Source of the DNA: Reyranella sp.
GTDB lineage: Bacteria; Pseudomonadota; Alphaproteobacteria; Reyranellales; Reyranellaceae
Assembly (NCBI GenBank): GCA_022844015.1
Contig: JALHMO010000040.1
Coordinates: 1 to 44,112 of the forward strand
Reading direction: 5' to 3'
Length of the DNA: 44,112 nt
In this document: positions 8,589-17,020 of the stretch, in pieces
Numbering within the stretch: position 1 is the stretch's first letter
Layout: each line of letters starts with the position of its first letter
The notes under the pieces: generated by a model
Told to the model about the DNA's origin: nothing
What the model saw: the letters and a program-made list of their open reading frames with translations, nothing else
The model's database searches: none
Position numbers and translations under genes: made by a program

Positions 8589-10616
8589 ATGGCGACAGAG
8601 ACAATCCTGTTCCAGGATGATTTTTCGACCAACGGGCGAATGAGCTCGGTGAGCTGGGACTACAACCACTGGTCACAGGAAAACAATCCCTCCTTCATCG
8701 GCCAGACGCAGATGCGCCAGGAGCTGCCGTTCCAGCAGGGCGGCATGGCGCGTATCCGGCTGGACACGTGGCTCGACAAGAACGCCTTCCTGGGATCGGA
8801 GGCGATCACCATCGACAAGTGGGACGTGCAGAGCGGCGGCCTGGCGTTCGACGGACGCTTCAGATACACGGAAACGCAGGGGGGCATGATCACCGGTTTC
8901 TTCACGTATGAGTATTTTCCTGCCGGCTCCAACCGAGCCATTCACGACGAGATCGACTACGAGATCCTGACGACGCAGCTCCACAAGATCTCGACGAACG
9001 TCTTCGCGCACGAATCGGCCAACAAGAACCCCCTGTCAGTCGCCGTCGCGGAGAACAGCCTCGCCGCGTTTCAGAACTACCGCATGGAATGGACGCCGAG
9101 CGCGGTTCGTTGGCTGATCAATGGCGTTCAGGTCCGGATCGAGACAGACCACATCCCGACCCAGCCGTCGCAGGTCCATTTGAATCTGTGGGGCGTGCCC
9201 CAGGGTTGGGGCCCCTCGCCCGGAGATCCCGACGGTCCGCCCATCAGCGACCCGAACTTCACGCCGGCACAACAGGCCTCCGATAACAAGACCTACTTCT
9301 TCGACGTCGGCCAGGTGAAGGTGTCGAGGATGTCGAGCGTGTTCGGTGGTGCGGCGGCCGACACGCTCGTTGGCGGGGAGACCCATGACGTCATCGATGG
9401 TGCAGCCGGCCACGACATCCTGAATGGCATGGGCGGCGACGACACCCTGATCGGCGCAGCCGGCGACGACACGATCGATGGCGGCGATGGCTCCGACACG
9501 GCGATCTATGGCGGCATCAGGTCGAGCTACGGTGTCGGCCATGCCGGCATGTCCACGACCATTGCCGACACGCGCGCCGAAAGCCCGGATGGCATGGACA
9601 CCCTGAAGAACGTGGAGTGGGTTCAGTTTGCCGACGGCCTCTACTCGCTCGGCACCGACGGCGTCCTGACCCTGGTTCCCCAGACCATCGGCGCCGATCC
9701 GGCGCGCACCGAGCTCGTCCTGTTCGGCGACGCCTACACGATCCTCCAGGGCCAATCGCTGACCGTCACCGCCCAGGACAGCGTTCTCTTCAACGACGTC
9801 TCCGACGACGGGCTGACGGCTTCCCTGGCCCAGGGGCCAAGCCATGGAACGGTTCAGTTCAACAGCGACGGCACGTTCAGCTACAACCCGAATGCCGGCT
9901 TCTCCGGCGTCGACAGCTTCGACTACAGGGCCACCGACATTCACGGTGCGTTCGGCGTCCAGTCGGTCCTGATCCAGGTCGCGCCCACCAAGGTGGGCGC
10001 CACGACCACCCTCGATCTGGTCGGCCTCACCCCGGAGCAGGCAATCGCAACCATGTATACCGGCTTTGTCGGCCGGGGTGCCGACGCAGCGGGCTTTACG
10101 TTCTGGGTCCAGCAGTATTGGAACGGCATCTTTGCAAACGACATCCCGGGCACGATCCTGGGCATTGCGGGATCGTTCGGCGCCAGCGCCGAGGCGAAGG
10201 GCCTGTATCCCTTCCTGGCTCACCCGGCGGGCTCCAGCGATGCCGAGATCGGTGCCTTCGTCAACGAGGTCTACGAGAATCTGTTCAGTCGCACGGCCGA
10301 CGCGGGCGGCAAGGCGTACTGGACGGGCGAGATCAAGCAGTTGGTGAATGCCGGCCAGGCACCGGGGGCGGTTCTGGCGAACATCATGAGCGGTGCCCAG
10401 AATGTCGGCGCCAACCAGGACATCACGACGCTCCTGAACAAGGCCGTCGTCAACGTCGAGTACGCCGTCCAGCAGATCGTCTGGAACATGACCTGGTCGG
10501 CGGACCGTGACGGCGCGTCGGCTGCCGAGCTGATGCGCGACGTGACGTCCGACGTCCAGAGCGCTCTCGTGGGCATGCGCGAGGCCGACCTGCTGGTCAT
10601 CGCACACGCGCCGTAG
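8589..10616 (+). CDS. GH16-like glycoside hydrolase with RTX calcium-binding repeats, VCBS-like and DUF4214 domains
   Basis: The product is 675 residues. Residues ~1-250 resemble glycoside hydrolase family 16 (beta-glucanase/laminarinase fold). The catalytic motif E-I-D-x-E is intact (DEIDYEIL, E121, D123, E125), and aromatic residues around WDYNHW and LNLWGVPQGW fit a sugar cleft. Residues ~252-312 carry glycine/aspartate calcium-binding nonapeptides (GGDDTLIGAAGDDTIDGGDG). Residues ~395-455 form a VCBS/cadherin-like module (GTFSYNPNAGFSGVDSFDY). Residues ~490-600 match DUF4214 (MYTGFVGRGADAAG, NLFSRTADAGGKAYW). There is no N-terminal signal, as expected for type I secretion. A GGGTGGGT stretch precedes the ATG. 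It is probably a secreted or surface enzyme acting on a beta-glucan or on the cell's own exopolysaccharide. No type I exporter is in the window. Confidence 0.85.
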   Translation: MATETILFQDDFSTNGRMSSVSWDYNHWSQENNPSFIGQTQMRQELPFQQGGMARIRLDTWLDKNAFLGSEAITIDKWDVQSGGLAFDGRFRYTETQGGMITGFFTYEYFPAGSNRAIHDEIDYEILTTQLHKISTNVFAHESANKNPLSVAVAENSLAAFQNYRMEWTPSAVRWLINGVQVRIETDHIPTQPSQVHLNLWGVPQGWGPSPGDPDGPPISDPNFTPAQQASDNKTYFFDVGQVKVSRMSSVFGGAAADTLVGGETHDVIDGAAGHDILNGMGGDDTLIGAAGDDTIDGGDGSDTAIYGGIRSSYGVGHAGMSTTIADTRAESPDGMDTLKNVEWVQFADGLYSLGTDGVLTLVPQTIGADPARTELVLFGDAYTILQGQSLTVTAQDSVLFNDVSDDGLTASLAQGPSHGTVQFNSDGTFSYNPNAGFSGVDSFDYRATDIHGAFGVQSVLIQVAPTKVGATTTLDLVGLTPEQAIATMYTGFVGRGADAAGFTFWVQQYWNGIFANDIPGTILGIAGSFGASAEAKGLYPFLAHPAGSSDAEIGAFVNEVYENLFSRTADAGGKAYWTGEIKQLVNAGQAPGAVLANIMSGAQNVGANQDITTLLNKAVVNVEYAVQQIVWNMTWSADRDGASAAELMRDVTSDVQSALVGMREADLLVIAHAP

Positions 10617-10713
10617 GGGAAGAGGCGCCCCTTCGGCAGGTGCCGCGACGCTATCGAAACCCGGGGCTTCAGGGTAGTTCTTCGTAGACACATTGGAGCG
10701 CGGGCAAGGCACG

Positions 10714-11358
10714 ATGAGCGACCTGACGATCTGGACCTACGATTGGGTGCCCAGAGGCCCGCGTGGGTTCGTGCGCGATCTCCGGCTCCGCTGGGCCTGC
10801 GAGGAAGCTGGGCTCGGATACGCGGTGCAAACAGTCCCGTTCGATGGGCGCGAGACCAATCACCTGTCGCACCAGCCGTTCGGCCAGGTTCCCTTCCTGA
10901 GCGACGGAGCGCTGGAGATTTTCGAGAGCGGCGCCGGGCTGCTGCATCTGGCCGGCAAGAGCGAGAAGCTGATGCCGCGCGATCCGGCTGGCGAAGCCGA
11001 AACAGTCCAATGGGTCATCGCCGCGCTCAACTCGATCGAGATGGTCACCGTGCCCTGGTGGTTCCTCGAGATGTCCGGAGCAAAAGACAACCGTCTTGCC
11101 GGCTGGATGGGAAGCCGTCTCGAGCAGCTCGAGAAAGTCGTGGGCGAGCGGGAATGGCTGGCCGCCGGGCGCTTCACGGTTGCCGACCTGCTGATGGCCG
11201 ATGTGCTGCGCGTCTCGAAGGTCCGCTCCTTCGGCGACCGGCCCGCGACCGATGCCTACGTGACACGCGTGACCAGCCGGCCCGCGTTCAGGAAGGCCCA
11301 TGCCGATCAGCTGGAGCATTTCGCGGCCGCGGACCGGAGCAGATCGGCCGCCGGCTAG
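10714..11358 (+). CDS. Glutathione S-transferase family protein
   Basis: This is a 214-residue protein with the two-domain GST plan. The N-terminal thioredoxin-like half has the cis-proline block GQVPFLSDG near residue 60 and an E-S glutathione-contact pair (FESGAGLLHLA). An all-helical C-terminal half includes the capping-box-like FTVADLLMADVLR. Starting at the ATG at 10714 gives the usual N-terminal strand (MSDLTIWTYDW); an upstream TTG at 10693 adds seven unsupported residues. It is probably cytosolic, with detoxification or isomerase activity unknown. It lies between two carbohydrate-active genes on the same strand with no clear functional link. Confidence 0.9.
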   Translation: MSDLTIWTYDWVPRGPRGFVRDLRLRWACEEAGLGYAVQTVPFDGRETNHLSHQPFGQVPFLSDGALEIFESGAGLLHLAGKSEKLMPRDPAGEAETVQWVIAALNSIEMVTVPWWFLEMSGAKDNRLAGWMGSRLEQLEKVVGEREWLAAGRFTVADLLMADVLRVSKVRSFGDRPATDAYVTRVTSRPAFRKAHADQLEHFAAADRSRSAAG

Positions 11359-11445
11359 AGCCGGGCGTCAAAGGCAGCGGGCGGCGGGTCGTGAATGGTC
11401 GTCGCCGAGGGAACTCGACGCCGCGGCGCGCATTTTGTCCTCGGC

Positions 11446-13680
11446 ATGACCCAACCAATCGAGAACTATGCCCTCATCGGCGACTGCCGGACCGGGGCCC
11501 TGGTCGGCCTGGACGGCTCGATCGACTGGCTATGCTGGCCGCGCTTCGATTCCGATGCCTGCTTCGCGGCGCTTTTGGGCGACCCGGACAATGGTCGCTG
11601 GTCGCTCGCGCCGTGCGACGATGCGCGGGCCTCGCGCCGCTATCGCGATGGCACGCTCATTCTCGAGACCAGCTTCGCGACGGATTCGGGCCGGGCGACG
11701 GTGATCGACTTCATGGTGCCGCACGATCGCGGATCGAAGCTGATCCGAATGGTGCAAGGCGATGCCGGCGAGCTTGCGATGGACATGGAGCTCGTCCTGC
11801 GCTTCGGGTACGGCGCGACCATCCCGTGGGTCAGCCGCATGCCCGACGGCGCATTGCGCGCCGTAGCCGGCCCCGACATGACGATTCTTCGCACCCCCGT
11901 CGCCGTGCACGGCGAAGGCTTCCGGACCCGCGCCCGCTTCCGGGTGTGCCGCGGAGACACGATCCCGTTCGTGCTCAGCTATGGCGCGTCGCACCTCTCG
12001 GCACCGGCACCAGTCGATGCGGACGGAGCATTGCGCATGTGCGAATCCTTCTGGCGCGACTGGACGGCAAATGCCGACCTGGCCGGGCCCCACCGGCAAG
12101 CCGTCGAGCGGTCGTTGATCACGCTCAAGGCGCTCACCTATGCGCCCAGCGGCGGCATCGTCGCCGCTCCCACCACATCGCTGCCGGAGCGCATTGGGGG
12201 CGTGCGCAACTGGGACTATCGCTACTGCTGGATTCGGGATTCCACCTTCACCCTGCTGGCCTTGATGGATGCCGGCGTGCTCGAGGAAGCGGCGGCGTGG
12301 CAGGACTGGCTGCTGCGCGCGGTGGCCGGCGCTCCGGCGAGCATGCAGATCATGTACGGTCTGATGGGCGAGCGCCGGCTGACCGAATGGGAGGCCGACT
12401 GGCTGCCGGGCTACGCCAAGTCGCAGCCGGTGCGCATCGGCAACGACGCCTATCGCCAGTTTCAGCTCGACGTCTACGGGGAGCTGATGGACACCTTCGA
12501 GCAGGCGCGCAAGGCCGGGCTCGCCGCGACGGACAGCGGCTGGGCGCTGCAACACGCCCTGGTAAGCCACGTGGCCCGACGATGGCGCGAGCCCGACTAC
12601 GGCATCTGGGAAACCCGCGGCCCAAAGCGGCACTTTACGTTCTCCAAGGTCATGGCCTGGGTGACGTTCGATCGCGCGATCCAGGCCGTCGAGCTGCACG
12701 GCCTGCCCGGGCCTCTCGGGAAGTGGCAACGGATTCGCGCGGCGATCCATGACGACGTCTGTACGCACGGGTTCGATCAGCGCGCGAATACCTTCTGTGC
12801 CGCCTACGACGCCACCACTCTCGATGCCAGCCTGCTCCTGCTGGCGCAAGTCGGCTTCCTCGAACCAGACGATCCTCGATTCGTCGGCACCATCGAAGCC
12901 ATCGAGCGCCGCCTCATGGTCGACGGCTTCGTGCTGCGCTACGATACGACCTGCGAGCCGGATGGGCTCGAGCCCGGCGAAGGGGTGTTCCTGGCCTGCA
13001 GCTTCTGGCTGGCGGATGCCTATCTGTCCGTCGGACGGCGGGCCGAGGCGGAGGCGCTGTTCGATCGCTTGGCGGGCCTCGGCAACGACCTCGGATTGCT
13101 CGCCGAGGAGTACGAACCGGCGGTCGGCCGCCAGGTCGGAAACTTCCCGCAGGCGCTGTCTCATGTCGCCTTGATCAACACGGCCTTCAATCTCACGCGG
13201 TCCACGAGACCAGCAGAGCAAAGAGCGAGCACGCACCGCGAGCAGAGCGACAGGATCACGCGGCGGTCCCGCGGCGTGCTGCTGCCTGACGACGGACATC
13301 CACGTCAAGCTCGGGGTGCGAGAGCGGCAGAACAGGGCCCGACGCGCGCCATGGTGCAATCGCGACCGATAGCTGCGCACTACGTGATGCATGGCCGAAG
13401 GCGCCGTAGCGCTACTTCGGCGCCTCTCCTGCATTGCGCCGGCGATCCTCGTCATCCTTCCTGCTGGCAGCATTGCCTATGCGGACCTCGAACGTATGAA
13501 GCAGGCCCAAGACTACTACGACCAGGATTGTGCCGAAGCCCGCGATCTGCCAGAGGCCGAGCCCACAGCAAAGTCCCACTGCGCCAGCGAGCCACATGCC
13601 CGCACCGGTCGTCAGGCCTTGAACCTCGCCCCGGGCGAAGAGGATCGTGCCCGCAGCCAGGAAAGCGACGCCCGCGGTAA
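11446..13680 (+). CDS. Glycoside hydrolase family 15 protein (glucoamylase/trehalase-like) with unusual C-terminal read-through
   Basis: The N-terminal block (IENYALIGDCRTGALV, DGSIDWLCWPRF) is typical of bacterial GH15 proteins with a trehalase-like N-terminal domain. The (alpha/alpha)6 barrel follows, with NWDYRYCWIRDSTF near residues 260-275 and later WETRGPKRHFTFSK. The barrel's usual end (SHVALINTAFNLTRS, then RPAEQR) comes near base 13225. The frame then stays open for about 150 residues of arginine-rich sequence to 13680, overlapping mgtC on the other strand. That tail does not look like family sequence, so the natural stop may have been lost by mutation or a frameshift near 13220. The ATG at 11446 was chosen because the MTQPIENYALIG start matches the family. 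The enzyme likely cleaves alpha-glucosidic bonds in trehalose or dextrins. Confidence 0.85.
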   Translation: MTQPIENYALIGDCRTGALVGLDGSIDWLCWPRFDSDACFAALLGDPDNGRWSLAPCDDARASRRYRDGTLILETSFATDSGRATVIDFMVPHDRGSKLIRMVQGDAGELAMDMELVLRFGYGATIPWVSRMPDGALRAVAGPDMTILRTPVAVHGEGFRTRARFRVCRGDTIPFVLSYGASHLSAPAPVDADGALRMCESFWRDWTANADLAGPHRQAVERSLITLKALTYAPSGGIVAAPTTSLPERIGGVRNWDYRYCWIRDSTFTLLALMDAGVLEEAAAWQDWLLRAVAGAPASMQIMYGLMGERRLTEWEADWLPGYAKSQPVRIGNDAYRQFQLDVYGELMDTFEQARKAGLAATDSGWALQHALVSHVARRWREPDYGIWETRGPKRHFTFSKVMAWVTFDRAIQAVELHGLPGPLGKWQRIRAAIHDDVCTHGFDQRANTFCAAYDATTLDASLLLLAQVGFLEPDDPRFVGTIEAIERRLMVDGFVLRYDTTCEPDGLEPGEGVFLACSFWLADAYLSVGRRAEAEALFDRLAGLGNDLGLLAEEYEPAVGRQVGNFPQALSHVALINTAFNLTRSTRPAEQRASTHREQSDRITRRSRGVLLPDDGHPRQARGARAAEQGPTRAMVQSRPIAAHYVMHGRRRRSATSAPLLHCAGDPRHPSCWQHCLCGPRTYEAGPRLLRPGLCRSPRSARGRAHSKVPLRQRATCPHRSSGLEPRPGRRGSCPQPGKRRPR

Positions 13681-13942
13681 CTGCTTCGACGGCGCGAACG
13701 GGATCCGACATCACGCCCTCGCGACCGAACGCCGGTTGGTGCACGATCTCGATGGTAAGCACGCCGAAGGTCGCCGCCGCGACGCAGATCAGGATGTGCG
13801 TGCGCAGCCCCGCCGGCCGTCTTCGCCACCCACGTTCGAAGCCGATCGCTGCACCCAGGATCGCCGCGAAAAGCAGCCGCGCGGCAATGACCGAAAAGGG
13901 AAGGAACGTAGGGTGGCCGAACTCCTCGATCAGTGTGCTCAT
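13412..13942 (-). CDS. MgtC/SapB family membrane protein
   Basis: This is a 176-residue protein with the MgtC/SapB pattern. A first helix runs into the family block GAAIGFERGWRRRPAGLRTH near residues 31-50, then helices with AAATFGVLT, VTAGVAFLAAGTILF and GLTTGAGMWLAGAVG, then a final hydrophobic helix and a charged tail. It sits in the inner membrane; relatives act in magnesium-limited growth, often by modulating ATP synthase, so a magnesium or acid-stress role is inferred only by family. The ATG at 13942 gives the normal start; the long upstream extension (to 14368) is arginine-rich and not conserved-looking. Its 3' end overlaps the extended frame of the GH15 gene. Confidence 0.85.
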   Translation of the reverse strand: MSTLIEEFGHPTFLPFSVIAARLLFAAILGAAIGFERGWRRRPAGLRTHILICVAAATFGVLTIEIVHQPAFGREGVMSDPVRAVEAVTAGVAFLAAGTILFARGEVQGLTTGAGMWLAGAVGLCCGLGLWQIAGFGTILVVVVLGLLHTFEVRIGNAASRKDDEDRRRNAGEAPK

Positions 13943-14346
13943 CACCAGCCAGACGCGTACTGGAGATCCGGCAAGGCAGTCATTGAAAAGGCTGCTGCCA
14001 CAGCAGCAGGGGCGAGCAGAGTGGGCACGGCGGCCTCCGGCTGGGTATCCAGGCTCAACGGCGTACCTCCTCCGGGCGTTCCATTGTCTTGCGAAGAGCA
14101 TCCGCGACACCGAAATCCCGGCCGCAAAGGACGGGTGTCCTATCTCCTGATTGACTGAAGGTCGCTCCGGACAACGTCGAGCCGAGCACGCTCGACGCCG
14201 GCGAGCTGCCGCATTGCGACGGGATTTCGCAACCTGAGCCCGTCGCCGGCGTTCGGTGTCCAGTAACGGGCGTCCCCCGAATTGGCCTCGCATGGGAGTG
14301 CGGACCAAATCGAGTCTCGTGCCTGGTGCCTGGCAGGAAGGCCGCG
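13943..14346. other. Divergent intergenic region between mgtC-like gene and oxidase operon
   Basis: This stretch has 404 bases with no credible gene. It should hold the promoter of the oxidase operon (plus strand) and the leader of the MgtC-like gene (minus strand). The only clear structure is the hairpin with a following T-run described at 13986-14009. Confidence 0.5.
13986..14009 (-). promoter_or_regulatory. Attenuator-like hairpin in the leader of the MgtC-like gene
   Basis: On the minus strand CTGCTGC and GCAGCAG form a 7-bp stem with a 4-base loop, followed by CCTTTTC. It lies about 45-65 bases before the mgtC-like start codon. A stem with a short T-run in a leader resembles an intrinsic terminator, and mgtC leaders in enterobacteria are attenuated, but the T-run is only four bases long. 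This is a suggestion only. Confidence 0.3.
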
Positions 14347-14937
14347 ATGAGCGAGCAGACTGACGCAATCCTCGCGAACTTCGGGCCCCTGAGCGCCGGC
14401 ATGGCCGGGCACATCCTTCTCATGAATTTCCTTGCTCCGGTCATGGCCCTTTGGGCAGCGCTATCGTGCCCCGCCCTGGTGAGGCCCTTCCGAAGCCTCG
14501 CGGCGCCGACCCTGGTGCAGCTCCTGCTGCTGTGGGGCTGGCATGCGCCGCCATCCCTCGCCGCCGCCATGGATCGCCCGGGCCTGCATTTGGCCATGCA
14601 GGGTTCACTGTTGCTGGCCGCGCTGTGGTTCTGGAGCGCCATCACGAACGCCGTGGCCGGCGGGCAGTGGCGCGCCATCGCCGCCCTGCTGGTGACCAGC
14701 AAGCTCTTCTGCCTGCTCGGCGTGCTGCTCGCCTTCGCGTCGTACGCGATCTATCCGGCGATGACGCACCATGGTCGGCAGGCCGTCGATCCGCTGGCCG
14801 ATCAACAGCTTGCCGGCCTCCTGATGCTGGTCGCCTGCCCGCTGAGCTACGTTGTGGCTGCCGTCGTCGTCGCCGCCAATTGGCTGATGCCGCCCGATCA
14901 GGCAGTCCGCCGGCACGAAGGCGCTGAGATTGCCTAG
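14347..14937 (+). CDS. Cytochrome c oxidase assembly protein, CtaG (caa3) family
   Basis: This is a 196-residue integral membrane protein with about five hydrophobic helices. The blocks LLLLWGWHAPPSLAAAM and YPAMTHHGRQAVDPLADQQLAGLLM match the Caa3_CtaG family, thought to help copper delivery or assembly of caa3 oxidases. His residues in WHAPP and THHG and the late D-Q-Q-L-A-G block are those usually conserved. The ATG at 14347 has an AGGAAGG site; an in-frame GTG at 14326 is possible. It is the first gene of the oxidase operon and its stop overlaps the start of the next gene by eight bases. Confidence 0.85.
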   Translation: MSEQTDAILANFGPLSAGMAGHILLMNFLAPVMALWAALSCPALVRPFRSLAAPTLVQLLLLWGWHAPPSLAAAMDRPGLHLAMQGSLLLAALWFWSAITNAVAGGQWRAIAALLVTSKLFCLLGVLLAFASYAIYPAMTHHGRQAVDPLADQQLAGLLMLVACPLSYVVAAVVVAANWLMPPDQAVRRHEGAEIA

Positions 14938-16039
14938 GTTCTCTCGGCCCTCCCTGGGTCAGATCGCGGTCGGCGGCGCCGTCGCCACGATGCTGGCCCT
15001 GACGGCCGGCGCGCTGTTCGTGCTGTCGGGCCTCTACAATGTCTCGGCCTCACGCGAGCACCTCGATGTGACGACCTGGCTGCTCGACCTCGTGCGTCGC
15101 CAGTCGATCCGGACCTACAGTCTCGATGTCGGCCAGCCGCCACCCGAAGCGCCCGATGCAGCGCGGCTCGGCGCCGTGCACTATGAATTGGGCTGCGCCG
15201 CTTGCCACGGCGCTCCGGGGCGCCCGCCGAGTGCCCTGCAGGCCGCGATGCTTCCATCGCCGCCCTCGTTCGCCGAATCGGTGTTCCGGTGGTCGCCGCG
15301 GCAGCTCTACTGGATCGTACGAAACGGCCAAAAGTACACCGGCATGCCGGCCTGGATCGCGCCTGGCAGGGCAGACGAGGTCTGGCCGGTCGTGGCGTTC
15401 CTGGGCCGCATGCGCGATCTCGATGCCCACGCTTACAAGGAGCTTGCCGGTATCGCCCGCGGGCGTCCCGCCTTCGGTCTGGGGTTCGGTACGCTGCGCG
15501 AGCGACTGGAAGTCTGCGCGCGCTGCCACGGCGCACCGGGCGCGGCATCGCCCATCGGCATCGTCCCCCAGCTCAGCGGTCAGAGCCGCGCCTATCTCGA
15601 GCGCGCACTGCACGACTATGCCGACGGCCGGCGACCCAGCGGTTACATGCAGCTGATCGCCGCGATGCTCGACGACGAGGAGATGCGCGCGCTGGCGGCC
15701 GCCTATGCCGAGGCGGCCGCACCGCCACGAGCACAGGTGCAGGACATTCCTGCCGAGCTGCTGCAGCGCGGCGAGGTGATCGCCCGCGAAGGGCTGCCCG
15801 CGAAGGGCGTGCCGGCCTGCCTGAACTGCCACGTCGATGCGCGCAACCCGGCCTTTCCGCGGATCCTCGGCCTGTCCTCGCCCTACGTCGAGCAACAGCT
15901 GCGGCTCTTCCGGGGAGGCAAGCGCAACGCCACGACCTTCGGGCCGATCATGCAGGCCGTCGCGCTGCGGCTCGAGGACGGCGACATCGCCGCCGTCGGC
16001 GCCTATCTCGGCTCGCTGGCGCCGCGGATCGCGCCATGA
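14930..16039 (+). CDS. Membrane-anchored triheme c-type cytochrome
   Basis: The product is 369 residues. An N-terminal hydrophobic segment (about residues 10-35) anchors it, with the rest in the periplasm. Three heme c motifs are present: CAACH (C89, C92, H93), CARCH (C196, C199, H200) and CLNCH (C297, C300, H301). Candidate distal Met ligands follow each (YTGMPAW, SGYMQLI, GPIMQAV). The start is a TTG that overlaps the stop of the CtaG-like gene, which suits translational coupling. Position directly before subunit II suggests it feeds electrons to the oxidase or serves as an alternative electron entry. Cytochromes of this shape resemble subunits of alcohol/aldehyde dehydrogenases, but no dehydrogenase is adjacent. 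Confidence 0.88.
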   Translation: MPRFSRPSLGQIAVGGAVATMLALTAGALFVLSGLYNVSASREHLDVTTWLLDLVRRQSIRTYSLDVGQPPPEAPDAARLGAVHYELGCAACHGAPGRPPSALQAAMLPSPPSFAESVFRWSPRQLYWIVRNGQKYTGMPAWIAPGRADEVWPVVAFLGRMRDLDAHAYKELAGIARGRPAFGLGFGTLRERLEVCARCHGAPGAASPIGIVPQLSGQSRAYLERALHDYADGRRPSGYMQLIAAMLDDEEMRALAAAYAEAAAPPRAQVQDIPAELLQRGEVIAREGLPAKGVPACLNCHVDARNPAFPRILGLSSPYVEQQLRLFRGGKRNATTFGPIMQAVALRLEDGDIAAVGAYLGSLAPRIAP

Positions 16040-17013
16040 GGAAGATCATCCCGCTGTCGTGCCTGCCAGCCCTGCTGCTCGGCTGCTCGGGCGAGCAGTC
16101 GGCCCTTGCGCCGCGCGGCGAGGAGGCGAGCGAAATCGGCCGCCTGTTCTGGACGATGACGATCTTCCTCGCCCTCGTCCTGCTCGGCGTTCTCGCCGCG
16201 ACGGTCCTGGCAATCGCCGGCGGCCCGCGCGTCCGGGCCCGCCTTGCGGCCCATCGCTTCATCGTCGGCGCCGGCGTTGCCTTCCCGACGATATCGCTTC
16301 TGCTGCTGCTGGCTTACGGCCTGTCGGCCATGGGCTCCCGCGCCTGGCACGCAGCGGCCGGGTCCGCGGCACTGCGTATCACCGTCGTCGGCGAGCAATG
16401 GTGGTGGCGGGTGATCTATCACCTGCCGGACGGCACCGAGCTCGAAAGCGCAAACGAGCTGGTGATCCCCGTCGGCGAACGGGTGGCCCTGTCGCTCCGG
16501 ACGGCGGATGTCATTCACAGCTTCTGGGTGCCCAACCTCGCGGGCAAGATCGACATGATCCCGGGCCGCACGAACCGCCTCGTCCTGCGGGCGACTCGAG
16601 CGGGCGTGAGCCGCGGCCAATGCGCCGAATATTGCGGCGGCGCGCACGCGCTGATGTCCTTTCATGTCGTCGCCCGCGAGCCGCCCGAGTTCGACGAATG
16701 GCTGCGCCTCGAGACACGCCCGGCCGTGCGAACCGACGGGGAGGGTGCAAGGCTGTTCGTCGCTTCGGGGTGCGGCGCGTGCCATCGCGTCCGGGGGCTG
16801 CCGTCCGCTGCCGGCAGGATCGCCCCCGATCTCACCCATGTCGCGAGCCGCCGCTCGCTGGCGGCGGCGACCCTGACCAACGATGTCGACGCCCTCGCCG
16901 CCTGGATCCGGGACAACCAGCACATCAAGCCGGGCAACCGGATGCCGCCTTACCGTGTCCTGACCGACGGCGAGCTCCGCCTGCTCGCGCACTACCTCGA
17001 CGAGCTCGAATGA
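16036..17013 (+). CDS. coxB: Cytochrome c oxidase subunit II fused to cytochrome c (caa3 type)
   Basis: The product is 325 residues and starts at an ATGA overlap with the cytochrome gene. The N-terminus is a lipoprotein signal (LPALLLGC, Cys17), followed by two transmembrane helices at about 38-62 and 78-98. The periplasmic CuA domain is complete: H161 (DVIHSFWVP) and CAEYCGGAHALM with C196, E198, C200, H204 and M207. The aromatic electron-entry block EQWWWRVIYH is present. A C-terminal cytochrome c domain carries CGACH (C246, C249, H250) and NRMPPYRVL as Met-ligand region. The oxidase therefore carries its own cytochrome c. All ligands needed for CuA and heme c are intact. Confidence 0.94.
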   Translation: MRKIIPLSCLPALLLGCSGEQSALAPRGEEASEIGRLFWTMTIFLALVLLGVLAATVLAIAGGPRVRARLAAHRFIVGAGVAFPTISLLLLLAYGLSAMGSRAWHAAAGSAALRITVVGEQWWWRVIYHLPDGTELESANELVIPVGERVALSLRTADVIHSFWVPNLAGKIDMIPGRTNRLVLRATRAGVSRGQCAEYCGGAHALMSFHVVAREPPEFDEWLRLETRPAVRTDGEGARLFVASGCGACHRVRGLPSAAGRIAPDLTHVASRRSLAAATLTNDVDALAAWIRDNQHIKPGNRMPPYRVLTDGELRLLAHYLDELE

Positions 17014-17020
17014 GGGGCGC

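Noticed and set aside
11530..13473. A 647-residue minus-strand frame opposite the GH15 gene
   Set aside because: It has no domain signatures, while the plus-strand protein has the full GH15 pattern.
13443..14158. A plus-strand continuation encoding a separate protein opposite mgtC
   Set aside because: The minus-strand MgtC/SapB motifs are clear; the plus-strand sequence is charged and without motifs.
15202..16035. An upstream in-frame extension of coxB covering most of the triheme cytochrome gene
   Set aside because: The lipoprotein signal and ATGA overlap fix the coxB start at 16036; the extension is out of frame with the cytochrome and Arg-rich.
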